Positions 1 through 10,125 of a DNA stretch of 64,000 nucleotides are shown here, piece by piece (the stretch's first letter is position 1; every line of letters begins with the position of its first letter). The translations under genes were made by a program, and so were the position numbers. The notes beneath the pieces are model-generated. The model worked only from the letters and a program-made list of their open reading frames with translations, searched no databases and was not told the DNA's origin. This DNA comes from Hetaerina americana (taxonomy: Eukaryota > Arthropoda > Insecta > Odonata > Calopterygidae), in the NCBI GenBank assembly GCA_022747635.1, contig JAKTNV010000041.1, positions 2,604,501 through 2,668,500 of the forward strand, read 5' to 3'.

Positions 1-226
1 CATTTGGTCGTCCGCCCAAAGACCTTCGGGAGGACGAGTTTAGCGCAGATCTTCCCCATCAACATTCAGTGGTATAATAGTGTGTGCACTGTCATCTTAT
101 CAATGCCAATAATCCGATCTACTATCATGCGCACACTTAACCGACACGGTCTGAATTCAACACTTCACGCAATGCAAGTCAGGGAAAAATTGTTACCGAT
201 ACTTTTTATACAAACATTGTAGTTTT
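1..226 (-). mobile_element. Mariner fragment, deleted subfamily
   Basis: On the minus strand this reads as the 5-prime end and first part of a non-autonomous mariner, cut by the window edge. The end near 226 carries the same terminal sequence (core gtataaaaagtatcgg) as the copies near 39.1, 46.5 and 62.1 kb. Inward from it lie the conserved block that matches the region before the MRKICAKL motif, then the antisense of a segment reading RPKTFG in the shared shadow frame. No catalytic residues are present. The small plus-strand ORF at 4-222 is a shadow of this relic. Confidence 0.7.
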
Positions 227-2100
227 GAATGTACAAGATCCAGTGCGTGTTGAATAGGAAGCAATATTTGAGGGAAGAATGCATTCCAAATGACTGTGCC
301 CGTTAGATTAGAACACCCAAATATTTTCACGCGGCAACCACTCCGCGGGGGTAAGGCAACGCCGTCGAGGTGGTTACCTGGGCAAGAGCCGGGCGAGCGA
401 GCGAGCGAGTGGCCCGTATGATCGTCATCCGGGGTTATTTTTATTCCGTTGAAACAAAAAAAGAGCGGAAATTTCTAACGAACTGGGCCGCGTGGGGATG
501 ATAAATTCCCGCGAAGGTTCTTCATTATTTTTTTGGGCTGAAGGGTGCTGATCGAAGCCGTCCATTGGCGCGCACCCCGGGAAAGGGGGCGATATTACGG
601 CCAGATGGGTATCCTTCATCGTGGCGAAAAAATGGATTTACCTTCAGCCGCAGCCATTCATTAAAACAAAAGTGGGAGCGGCACTCAGAGACAGTGCGAG
701 TGCGGGAGAGGGAACGTGATATATGGAAGCAAACGGTCGAATCGCCGAAGGTAGGATGACGCGTTCGCTTTTTTTAATTCCAAGATTTCAAGAGCGGGAA
801 CTGGGGTGGAAGGGGAAGTGGGAGGGGGAGGATAGGGGTGGAAGGGGAATGGGGATGAGGGAGTTCACGGACTAGGGGAAATGTTGAAGGGGCCGAGGAA
901 TTCGTTACAGGTATTAAGAATGGTCCATGATTAACGTTTAACCAAAATGAAATAGAATAGTCGAACAACTTTGAAGTGCGCAACAACTTTATGAGGGTTA
1001 TACTGAATATTTTACGTCACAAAAGTATGTACGATTTTCACGCGATAAGCGCGATACTTAGTACACCATTATAGCTTAGATTAATCGCCAATTTTATTTA
1101 ATGGAAGTATCTGCGACTTAAGTACATCCAAAATGCCGATTCTCTTTTCCTCTCGCCAAGTCGCCTTCCAAGCATTCTCCTCTCTACGTATCACCGCTTT
1201 CAGCTTCACTCGGCCTCTCAGTGTCCTTCATGGCCTCTCAGGGGTAGCTATCATCCCTAGAACTTCTTCGCTTGTTTACCTTTTCATTTAATTTATTCTT
1301 TCCATTCTTCTCCGCAGTAACCTCTCACGAGCCTCTAATCTACGCTTTTCCTACTTGCTTCAATGACCGAGTTTCACAACCACCACACAAAATGACGGCC
1401 AAATTAAGCTTAATAATAGAGTTTTCAATGATATTTACTTTGAACATCTAAGCCAAATCCCAGTTACAAACTTCCTACTCTTTGTGAAAGAATATAAAAT
1501 ATAATTAAATAATAATATAGGCTGCCTGTGTCCGGAATGAAAATTCAAATTAAATACGACACGTCCCAACTGGCTAGGTTTGATAGGATCGGATTAGTGT
1601 CCTACTGCTGGACCCTGGTTTCCCCTCCCAAGGGTCATCGCTCGCATCCCGAAGGTGTCACCTTTTAAGGAGCATCAATTGGTGCCGTGGGTGAATTGCA
1701 CCATACCCGTCGGGAGGAATCTTAAGCAATGGTCCAGGCGGCATCTCGTGCGACGGGCAAACAATACTAAAAGTGCTCATAAAGTGTATCGAACATGCGA
1801 TACAGTGATTCACAGAGAAATAGTCGCACCGGTGCGATGGCCGTTCCACTCTCGGATGATTTTTGTAGACCAGATTCCGGGGCAGTTCGAGGAATGGGGG
1901 TTGGAATCACCAATTAAAAAATTTGCCGCGCCGTATTCTTTAGAGTAACCATTTATATTTTAAAATATTAACATCACACTGCAGCCATAATATACTTTGA
2001 GGTGATTGACGGTTAGCGATTATATGCTCTCGGGCGGCATGATTTAAGGGACCATGCATGCGGCAGGTTTGAGGTCGTTTCATTCATCCGGTGAACTAAG
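227..2100. other. No recognisable gene
   Basis: I see no gene I can name. A G-rich purine run lies at about 800-890. An open frame at 1655-1948 (97 codons) resembles no family I know and has no recognisable domain, so I do not call it a gene. The rest is AT-rich with scattered stops. Confidence 0.5.
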
Positions 2101-2112
2101 AGAAGTCTAAGT

Positions 2113-2769
2113 ATGGAGACGCGCCCTTCTGCTATGTCAACGCTAATTAAAAAGCGTGCTGTTATCGAACTTTTAACTGCTGAAAAAGTGCCTCCTTCTG
2201 AGATTCACCGTCGTTTGAAGGCTGTTCATGGTGACAACGATGCTGATGATAGGTCTACCGTAAATCGACGGGTTGTAGAATTTCTTTGTTTCGAGCATGG
2301 GAAAGTCATAATTGTTGATGAAACACGCAGCGGACGTCCGATCACTGCCAGAGAGCATCGCAAACTCGTCGAAGATTTTATTCAAATGACCTGAAAATCA
2401 CTCGAAAGCGTATCGCAAACCATCTTGGAATAGCCAAGGAAGAGGTTTGTCGTGCTGAAGGCAGCCTGGCGCCAATCATCTTGCAACATGGCAACGCTCG
2501 TTCGTACACCTCGCTCGCAACTAACTGGAGAGGCTCTGCGAAACCTGAAATTTAAACCGATTTCACACCCTCCTCATTCCCCGATTTTTTCCTCAACTCA
2601 AGGGAGACATCTCAATGGTAATCATTTCACCTCGGACGATGAGGTGAAGGCAGCTGTCAAGTCCTGGATTCGAGAAATGTCGGAAGAGTTTTTCAGTGAC
2701 GGAATGAAAAAACTAGTTACACGTTCGGAGAAATGTCTTATCCTAGATAGTTACCATGTAGAAATATAA
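2113..2769 (+). pseudogene. Degenerate mariner-like transposase
   Basis: The start reads MSTLIKKRAVIELLTAEKV, followed by PSEIHRRLKAVHGD and a SGRPITA motif, which is the N-terminal helix-turn-helix and GRP linker of mariner/SETMAR-type transposases. A stop at 2392-2394 ends this frame. Beyond it, LKITRKRIANHLGIAKE continues the second helix-turn-helix, and a collapsed block resembling HDNARPHT (read as QHGNARSYT) marks the catalytic region. Most of the catalytic core is deleted, and further stops and frameshifts follow. The C-terminal part (WIREMSEEFFSDGMKKLV) fits a mariner tail. This lineage differs from the neighbouring full-length element. I could not define its terminal repeats. It is almost certainly inactive. 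Confidence 0.7.
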
Positions 2770-2894
2770 ATAAACGATTCTTAAACTTATTATTTGTACT
2801 TAAATGCACTTTTTCCCGATCTTGATATTTGTTTTTATTCGCGCTCTACAAGAATATGTGTATTAATTTTCAGCCGACCCTCGCATTCATTGAT

Positions 2895-2993
2895 TTGAAC
2901 TAATAGAGAGCAGTTAAATGGCATTATCTACCGAAAAAGTCAAAAAGAAATGTTATCTTTCGCTAGTTTGGCATTCTTAAAATGTTGTAAATA
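2895..2993 (+). mobile_element. CR1-like LINE piece, left of mariner insertion
   Basis: The sequence around 2935-2993 (aaaaagaaatgttatctttc onwards) aligns with the LINE read on the minus strand at 48.7-48.9 kb, where the frame reads KEKCHLSLL then NMLQAYYG. The matching sequence resumes at 4326, directly after the mariner. This short piece is therefore the left half of a LINE split by the mariner insertion. Confidence 0.65.
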
Positions 2994-4323
2994 CTACCTT
3001 GATCAAAAAGTTCCCGGAATAACCACCGTGTGGCGCTCCCATCGTTCCGATTTGAGTTCTGTTTTTTTGTTAAATTGGTACATCTGTTGTTGATATTCCC
3101 TTTAAATCTTAGTGTCATAACTTGACATTTGCAAAAGTTACGTAGCCAAGAGTACATCTATCTCTGTGTGTGTTGGCGATTTTTTACAATTTCAGAAATG
3201 GATTTAAATTTGCAACAACGAACTTGTATTAAATTTTGCGTAAAAAACGGATTTAGTGGCGCACGGACGTTGGAAATGTTGGAAAAGTGTTTCGGCAACG
3301 ATTCTCTAAAAAAAACGGTCGTTTACCAGTGGCACGAGCGGTTCAGAAGTGGTCGTGAGTCAATCGAAGATGATGAACGCAGTGGCAGACCATCGACATC
3401 GAAAGTCGGTGAAAAAATTGATAAAGTAAAAGAAATGTTGGTCAATAACCGCAAATTAACCATCAGAGAAATAGCGGAGGACTTGAACATTGCCTATGGA
3501 TCCGCCCAAGACATTGTGGTTAATGATTTGGGTTTCCGTCGTGTAGCAGCAAAGTTGGTGCCAAAAGACCTCAATTTCATGCAAAAAACAGACCGTGTTG
3601 ACGTCGCAAAAGACATGATTTGCGAGGCTGAATCCGATCCCACATTCATCAAAAGGATCATTACTGGAGACGAGACGTGGGTTTATGAGTACGACACGCA
3701 ATCCAGACATCAGGCAAGTGAATGGCGTTCACCAAATGAGCCGAGACCAAAAAAACCACGTCGTTTTCAGTCAAAAAAGAAGGCAATGCTGACGGTTTTC
3801 ATGGATTACAACGGTGTAGTGCATCATGAATTTTTGCCAGAAGGCCAGACAGTAAACAAAGAGTATTATTTGGGCGTTATGAGACGTTTGCGTGAAGCAA
3901 TTCGCCGAAAGAGACCAGAAATGTGGGCAGAAAACTCGTGGATTTTGCACCATGATAACGCACCGTCGCACAGTGCTATCATTATTCGTAATTTTTTGAC
4001 GAAAATGCAACAAATACCATCCAACAGCCACCGAATTCACCTGATTTGGCTCCCTGTGACTTCTTTCTGTTCAATCGAGTTAAAAAACCATTACGGGGAA
4101 CGCGTTTTAGCAGCCGAGAGGAAGTAATGAAAAAATCGCAGGAAGCACTGATGGACATACCGAAAACCGAATATAAAAAATGTTTCGAGGATTGGATCAA
4201 GCGCTGGCATAAGTGTGTTGCAGTCGATGGGGATTACTTTGAAGGGGACAATATAGATTTAGATGATTAAACTTGTATTTTTAATTTTCTGAATAAATTC
4301 CGGGAAATTTTTGATCAAGGTAG
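2994..4323 (+). mobile_element. Full-length mariner element
   Basis: This 1,330-bp element is flanked by TA dinucleotides (2992-2993 and 4324-4325) and has terminal inverted repeats of about 28 bp at each end (core ctaccttgatcaaaaa, then a near match to ttcccgga). Length, TA target duplication and one transposase gene are all standard for mariner. It sits inside a CR1-like LINE whose sequence continues on both sides. It is the only copy in the window that keeps both ends and nearly the whole coding region. A one-base frameshift disables the gene, so it is probably non-autonomous now. Confidence 0.92.
3198..4270 (+). pseudogene. Mariner transposase, one frameshift
   Basis: Tc1/mariner transposase, a DDD-type nuclease and strand-transferase that would bind the terminal repeats and move the element in the nucleus. 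I chose the ATG at 3198 because it opens MDLNLQQRTCIKFCVKNGF, the usual mariner N-terminus; the frame extends upstream but without homology. The helix-turn-helix region (about residues 1-110) includes WHERFRSGRESIEDDERSGR. Catalytic Asp158 lies in TGDETWVYEYD and Asp253 in HHDNAPSH. The third aspartate (SPDLAPCDFFLF, codon 4058-4060) is in the next frame. Loss of one base in the A run at 4002-4005 explains the shift; allowing for it, the last two aspartates are separated by 34 residues, the DD34D spacing. The C-terminus RWHKCVAVDGDYFEG is typical. Total length about 357 codons, normal for the family. Confidence 0.9.
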
Positions 4324-4325
4324 TA

Positions 4326-4850
4326 TATGGGATCCTCGCGAAGTCGGATTAATTGCCAAATTGGATCGCGTTCAGCGTAGAGGACATAGATTTATAAAAC
4401 ACTATGATAAACTTAGTGGGATATCCAAAATATTAGAGCAGCTAGGCTGGGAATCACTCACGAAGTGAAGATGGCATTGCAGATTGAAGCTCTGGCATTC
4501 ATTGGAAGGAGGTCTCTTTAGCAGTGATGTTGAAAATGTATTATTACCCCCATGATAAAGAACAGATAGATTTAAGATGCCGATATAGAACGATTGGGGA
4601 TCAGCATATTATTGTTCGGTCGCAGTAGGGTCATATTCGGGTCAAAATTAGTCTGGTGTGTATTTACACCACCAGACTAATTGTATTGTAATTGTATTAC
4701 ACCATTACAATACACCACCATTGTAATTCTATTACACCATTGTAATTGTATTTACACCACCAGGATGTGTGGCAGGGGTGACCCTGCCACACATCCTGGT
4801 GGTGTCTTGCAGGGTACATACATAAATAAATAAACCCACATATCCATCAA
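4326..4850 (+). mobile_element. CR1-like LINE 3-prime end
   Basis: From 4328 one frame reads WDPREVGLIAKLDRVQRR, the conserved motif just after the RT domain of CR1/Jockey-type elements, and continues to LGWESLTK before stops. Further on, QIDLRC-like sequence near 4565 matches the C-terminal tails seen at 8536 and (minus strand) 48500. The element ends with a PPATHPGG-like coding tail, a long palindrome (4755-4804) and a short A-rich (ataa)n tail. It has many stops and no intact ORF. Confidence 0.75.
4646..4804 (+). repeat. Nested inverted repeats in LINE tail
   Basis: There are two hairpins. A 13-bp inverted repeat pairs 4646-4658 with 4670-4682 (attagtctggtg type). A perfect 23-bp inverted repeat pairs 4755-4777 with 4782-4804 around a 4-base spacer (gtga). 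Between them are imperfect repeats of attgtaattgtattacacca. The 23-bp arm duplicates the LINE C-terminal segment in inverted orientation, so this is probably a rearranged LINE tail. Confidence 0.85.
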
Positions 4851-7727
4851 TTATGTATCCCATGCGAATTCACCCTGATTCATTGGTCGCGTCTATTTCC
4901 CTCCAACTGAAACAATGGCAAGCAAAAACGCAAGGGAGGCTTGACCCTGTCCGCTGATTTAACCATCTTTTTAGTTGATTAATGCCCTGTTTAAAATACC
5001 TGGGAGGTCAAACGGATTTCTCAGTCATCTCCGCAGGGTGTGCGATCGAGTGGACGACATTTCCCCGACTCCGTTAGAGGGCAGTTTGCCTATTTTCCTG
5101 TCAACCGGGATCGAGAGAAAAAAGCAAGTCAGCTAGCGGAAGTGACAGAACGAGACTCCGGGCGAGGAAGGCGATTCAGGGCGCCCGGCGCTCTAGCGGG
5201 GCGGACGCACTTGGCTTCGCTTCGGTCGGCTTCCACGATAGGCATCGCCATTGCCAGCGGGCTTAGCGCCGTCGTCTCGCGAGGAGGGTCTCCGGAAGGG
5301 GGGGAGGCTCGTGGGCGGGTGGGATAAGGGGATTCCTCGGGCGGGAAACCAATCACGGCGCCTTGGCTGGACGTCGAATCGCAAATCCCGCAGGCGTTCG
5401 TGAAAAATGACTGCAGAAGGATTTCCGGCGAGCGAGAGGGGAAAAAAAGACGCTCTCGCGAACCCTTTTTCAATGGGCGGTCTCTCTATAGATCTGGTTA
5501 TCTTCTGTCCAGCCAATCAAGTTATCAAGGACCCAGCGCGAATCCCAATAGGACCGAGAGATTTTTCTCGAGTTTTTGTGGGAGAGGTGATGGGGCTTCT
5601 GAAGTTGATGTGGAACGGCTGGATGGTCGGATTACCCTCAGGGAAATGGAAATTAGATACTTGGGAACAAATGGATTGGGTGCGGCATGATACGGGAACT
5701 GAAAACGTCAGGAGCACTACTAATGGGTGTGTAGATGGGAGGGGTTCCGAGAGGAACACCATTAGAAGAAAGATTAGTTCAAACTAAGAAATATGTGAAA
5801 AAGAGGGCACTGTGAACATTAGTATAGAAATTTCTACAAAAACAATGAAGGAAGCTGTAATGCGTGGAAATAAAACTCTGTTTGAGATTACTCTTCACTT
5901 CAGATAGAGTTTAAGTCAGCAGTGGTTTGGAGCTAGAATTAGTGAATCATTTTTCGAAATTGCTGTACGTAGAATCGCCTGCAAAGCATATTACGAGCTG
6001 GTACACTATTCCAACCGTCCTAACGGCTCGAAAAGGAGTACGACAGAGGACGGCGGCGAAGTTCACTGATAAGAGAAAGGAAAATTAATAAGTAAATAAA
6101 TGGAAATCGGAATAGAGCAGACGAAACCATTTATTTATTTCTGAATGTTTGATAGGTCTAGGCATTCATCTGCATTCCAGTTTCTCAGAAGCAACGAGAC
6201 GGGGCGGGGAGGCAAATGAACGGCGCCTGGACCGCGTTAACATTGACGAGTGAGGGTGCGGCACGCTGTCGACACCCGCCACTGTTAACTTGAGCCACCG
6301 GTCGTAGGCACTGCCCGCGCGCACGCACAAACGCACTGCACGTGAAAAACGCTCCTCGGGTTTCACAGCTTCCAGCTCCAGCCGCAGTGCGCACGCAGGG
6401 AATACATTCCCGCCGCCCGGGACCACCCCTCCTCTCCGGAACGGGGGGAGTGGGAAGGGGGTGAGGGATGGGAGGGGAGGTAATCCAGCCGTCCGTCGAG
6501 GGAAAGAGGGAGGGAGGGGGGAAGGGAGAGATGGGGAGGGGAGGGGAAGTGGTAATTTTGCTCATCCTTTAAGAGAGAGTACTTAGAGTGCGTGTGGGGA
6601 GATTGAAAAAAAATCCCATGAATGGTATAAGCATAGATGAGCATTTCAAATTAAAAGAACAGTTAATACCCATGGAATCTATTCCCGGCAAGAGAGAAAA
6701 AGAGATGAGGGGTGAGTAGAAAAGACGAAGAATCTGGAGAAAAAATGTCAAAATTCATAAATGCACGGATAAAGATTGAAAAAACTGTTTAAATACACAG
6801 CAAGAAAAAATTTTGCGTAACATTTCTTGTCTTCATTTTAAAATAAAATTTCGAAGCATGATCAACAAACAATCAAATGGACATAATTAACTTTTTCAGG
6901 CGCAACTTTGTAGAATAATTCCATGTGAATAATGTCGAAATAAAACTTCGTAAATCTCAACATGGAAACTCCTTTTCGTGTGGATTGACGAAGTATATTT
7001 CGATATTATTCAACAAATACATTTCAATGTGAGGAAGGAACCACACCGCAGCGCATCCGCTGGCGCCCCCCCCCCTGCCCCCGGGGGCGTCTGATCAGAG
7101 TATGCTGTGGTGACCCCACTCCCGCTATAGTGGGGGTCGGTGTCCCCCTCGCCCGGCTCTCGTTTCCCCCTCCTAACGGATGCGTTATCACGCGTGTGAT
7201 TCGGCACGCAGAAGTACGAGTCCACGGCTAACTTCGAAAGAGACTTAACGCGCAGACGCCGTGGCCGGCGAAGCAAAGATGTGTGGACCTCAGCAAGCGT
7301 GGGTCAAGGGCAAACACCGCAAATGAGCTGATAGTAACGGCTCTCAAAATTCGTCCGCATTTCACACGGGGCGCGTGGAAACTCACCTGCACGCGACGCT
7401 GAACATTGCTCTCGGAGGACTCGCTCATGGGCTTCGCTATGAATTGTGTCCTTAACAAGTTTGCGCCGTCGAGTAAACCAACTTTAACACATATTTAGGA
7501 CATTCTTTACGAGCTCGGGCGCATGCTGAACGCTTCTATACTAACTCAAAGAGGTTAAAGGGTGTTTCTTTCGATTTGGACACGATAGTGATATCCTAAA
7601 AATCGAAATCAACATTATTTCAATGCAAAGCGGTGTCAATCTTGAAGAATTACATTTTCCGATCCGATCATATGATTTAAAGCACCACCGGGAGAGGGAA
7701 TCCCGATTTCCGGCGACGAGCCACGTG
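4851..7727. other. No recognisable gene; GC-rich patches
   Basis: There are GC- and CpG-rich patches at about 5040-5350, 6190-6560 and 7040-7200. The longest frame I considered is 5407-5787 (+, 126 codons); it matches nothing I know. Runs of C at 7068-7084 and a purine-rich block at 6430-6560 are low complexity. This could be a promoter region of a distant gene, but I see no exon. Confidence 0.4.

Positions 7728-7759
<32 letters not shown>
7728..7759 (+). repeat. (CT)n microsatellite
   Basis: An uninterrupted ct dinucleotide run of about 32 bases. It explains the poly-Ser/Leu or Glu/Arg stretches in the short ORFs that cross it. Confidence 0.97.
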
Positions 7760-7761
<2 letters not shown>

Positions 7762-7859
7762 GGCGGCCTCCGATTTGGGAACAATGCTCCAATCGCAGCA
7801 TCATAATCATGTTTTTGCTGTCTCCGGCATAACTTCACGGAATTTGCATAACATACTGA

Positions 7860-8035
7860 AATGAAATGAAATAATTGACTCCGTAATCCCACACACTTTA
7901 TTTAAAAACATGACCCAGGTTTTGACGTAGAACGTCATCATCAGGTCTATAATGATGACGTTCTTCGTCGAAACCTGGGTCGCGTGTTCAACTAAAGTGT
8001 GTGGAATTACAAAATCAATTATTTTATTTCATTGC
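7860..8035. mobile_element. Head-to-head Penelope termini, decayed hammerheads
   Basis: This is a large imperfect palindrome with arms of about 85 bp. The outer parts pair at gaaataattga and the inner parts at gacccaggtt/aacctgggtc. Each arm resembles the terminal region of the Penelope-like element at 27.5-29.0 kb: a CTGATGA-type core, a short stem-loop with loop TCT, a GAAA-type box, then CCTGGGTC. The minus-strand arm keeps CTGATGA but has AAAA instead of GAAA. The plus-strand arm keeps GAAA (7970-7973) but has a damaged core. Neither ribozyme should be active. No coding sequence lies between the arms. Confidence 0.7.
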
Positions 8036-8369
8036 AAAACATCAAAATCATTTGATGGCAGAATATGAGACGCGGGAGGGACCTGGAAAGGTTCAAGAGG
8101 TCAGGATGGAAATGTCGCGAGGGTGTAGGGGTAAGTCCAGGGCGAGTGGTGAGTCGTGTCCGGGCCAACCCTTCGCATCGACAAGGGACAATCCATTTCA
8201 CTCTCGCTGCCTTCTCGCCACACCCACTCTCGCCATTTGGACCTCCTCCTGAGAACGTGTCGCGAAAGGGGGCGCACGCACAGAAGAACTCGATTTCGGA
8301 ATTAAACCGGCTGAAAAAATGATTCAATACTGGAATTAAATCAGCCAATCGAAAATTCCTCATCTCATC

Positions 8370-8535
8370 GCAATGATCGCGACGTTATAATCGGTGGAGA
8401 TTTCAATGTCCCATCCATCGATTGGAGCACATATAGTTTTAAAACGGGCGAAATCAGGTAAAGACTAAGATATTTGTAAATCGCTATTGAATTCTTTTAC
8501 GTTGAAATCAACTTGTCACCTCATCAAATAGGGGT
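8370..8535 (+). pseudogene. CR1-like LINE endonuclease, left part
   Basis: The frame reads DVIIGGDFNVPSIDW from about 8380, the GDFN motif of APE-type endonuclease in CR1/Jockey LINEs, which nicks the target for reverse transcription. It continues through CKSLLNSFTL and then stops. The rest of the endonuclease is found from 8703, after an inserted LINE tail. Confidence 0.75.
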
Positions 8536-8702
8536 GTAGAGCAGATAGATTTAAGATGCCATTTTTTCCACCAACGTTATGGGATCAGAATAACATTGTC
8601 CGATCGCGGGATCATATTCGCGTCAAAATTAGCCTGTTGTGTGCGATCACCCCCTGCCACAAACCCTAGTGGTGGCTTGTAGGGTACTTAGATAAAAGAA
8701 AG
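8536..8702 (+). mobile_element. Short CR1-like LINE tail, nested insertion
   Basis: This 5-prime-truncated copy of about 165 bp begins at agcagatagatttaagatgc, the same block as near 4565, and ends with the cccctgccac...gcttgtagggta tail followed by A-rich sequence. It lies exactly between two parts of a LINE endonuclease, so it is a secondary insertion. Confidence 0.7.
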
Positions 8703-9052
8703 AATAAAATAATATTATTGATTTGTTAGCAACGAATATTCCCGAAAAAGTCTTAAATGTAGAAACTATAAAATATATTAGAAACTACAGGGCAGTAAAT
8801 GCTAAATTTTCCCTAATTGGAGTTCGAAATAAGAAGCCTAAAATGAAAATTTACTTTTTTCAAGAAGGGGACGACAATAGCCTGAGGTGCGTACTACATA
8901 GTCAATTCGCAAGTTTAAAGAAAGATAGTAATCCTGAGGATACGTGTAATCACTTCCTTGATGTCGAGCGATCAGCAGTCAACAAGTTCATTCCCAGAAC
9001 ATTTATAAATAGAACACGGAATCTAGATGGTGACACGCAGGTGACAGAATAG
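8703..9052 (+). pseudogene. CR1-like LINE endonuclease, right part
   Basis: The frame opens as DLLATNIPEKVLNVETI, the block that follows the GDFN segment in CR1-like endonucleases (usually DLLLTN.P). It is followed by NAKFSLIG and a region resembling the linker to the RT (KMKIYFFQEGD). The conserved SDH of the catalytic site is not kept: the region after VETI reads KYIRNYRAV. The frame is open to a stop at 9050. It lost its start and its RT domain. The product would have no nuclease activity. Confidence 0.65.
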
Positions 9053-9134
9053 TATTGCGACGTCAAAGGCTACGTCAAGCCAAGATAAAATATATCATGG
9101 ATGATTTCTGTATTGATGTAAATTTAGCCCTGAA

Positions 9135-9190
9135 CGCACACGTCAGGAAAAAATTGTTACTGAATATTTTTACACCAACCTCGTAAGCGC
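9135..9190 (-). mobile_element. Mariner terminal fragment
   Basis: The sequence cacgtcaggaaaaaattgtt followed by actgaatatttttacacc is the reverse complement of the terminal region of the deleted mariner subfamily (compare 180-226). Only the end is left. Confidence 0.5.
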
Positions 9191-9326
9191 CTGCCTGATT
9201 CGAAGGAGAGTTTTCAATCGCCCATGTCTAAAATGTTTCCCACACTAGAATTTAAAGTTGGGCATTCAAAAAAACCAGAAAAGGAAAATCAATCAATTCC
9301 CTCGATTATAACTACATTTCTTTTAA

Positions 9327-9569
9327 CTAACATTGAGTATGGTGAAAGTGTTCATTTTGCATCTGTCTCGTAGGAGTGCGAGTCCGCAGAGAACACTCCG
9401 GACATCCAATAGTCCTCGGATCCACGGAGCCCTCGAGTAACTCTTCCCCCAGACTCCACGCTCCACCGTCCGTCACAAAACCATCCACGGGGTTGATGAC
9501 ACGAGGGTTGAGCAGGAAGTAACTTACGCTTCGGCCTAGCGTGGCTAGAGCTACCATCTCCTTGTACAA
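9327..9569 (-). other. Unassigned ORF, possible exon
   Basis: An open minus-strand frame of about 80 codons has balanced codon use and reads GRSVSYFLLNPRVINPVDGF in its middle, with a C-terminal CPECSLRTRTPTRQM. The frame has no ATG at its start; a TAG just upstream ends in AG, so a splice acceptor there would be compatible with a terminal exon. I do not recognise the protein and see no repeat hallmark. This is the best of several weak candidates for a non-transposon exon in the window. Confidence 0.25.
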
Positions 9570-9689
9570 ACGTCCCTACGCCCAGTACGCATCCTGCTGT
9601 GTGAGTGTGTGCAGGCGGGTTTTTCTACTTTGCTCACTCCGCGAACATTTGCAATGTGCTGTGAAATTGAAAATCTTGAGGGTTTTGAA

Positions 9690-10125
9690 GTTTGATGTGT
9701 GATTGGGTTTCTCTGCCAAATAGCCACCGGGCAATTGGAATATTGATGGGCGACTTTGTGTGTACGGAGACGGAATAATGAATGAGTGAAGACGTAGCGA
9801 GGCAGTGGTGAATTCTCACTTTAAAAATGGCCACAGAACCAATGTCCACGACGAAGGTTGCAGTGGCCGGCCGAGCCTAGTGACGGATGAACTTACGGTG
9901 AAAACCTACGACAAAATTGTAAAAATCACCGATATACCATTACGGATCTTTCACCAGACGTGGCTTATGAAACAGCGCTGATTTGAGAGTGACGCAGAAT
10001 TGCATCCTGGTGTAAACAAGTGGTTGAAACGTGAGGCGGCAGATTCCTTCAGAGACGATATTGAAAAGCTTGTAAGTTGTTTTGATAAATGCTTAATCAT
10101 GAATGGCGATCTATAAAAAAATAGT
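9690..10125 (+). pseudogene. Decayed mariner-like transposase
   Basis: One frame reads VVNSHFKNGHRTNVHDEG then SGRPSLVTDELTVKTYDKIV, matching the region between the two helix-turn-helix units of a mariner/SETMAR-like transposase, and continues NHRYTITDLSPDVAYETAL before stops. The C-terminal block FRDDIEKLVSCFDKCLIMNG (about 10050-10105) corresponds to the usual end of the protein (KLV..YDKCL...GDY). The catalytic core between them is missing. It is a third mariner lineage, separate from the elements at 2113 and 2994. I could not identify its terminal repeats. Confidence 0.75.

Noticed and set aside
2994..4323. Host SETMAR-type gene
   Set aside because: There is no SET domain nearby, and TA flanks plus terminal repeats show it is a transposon.
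5407..5787. 126-codon ORF as a host gene
   Set aside because: No domain, signal or family resemblance; it overlaps a GC-rich patch and other open frames.
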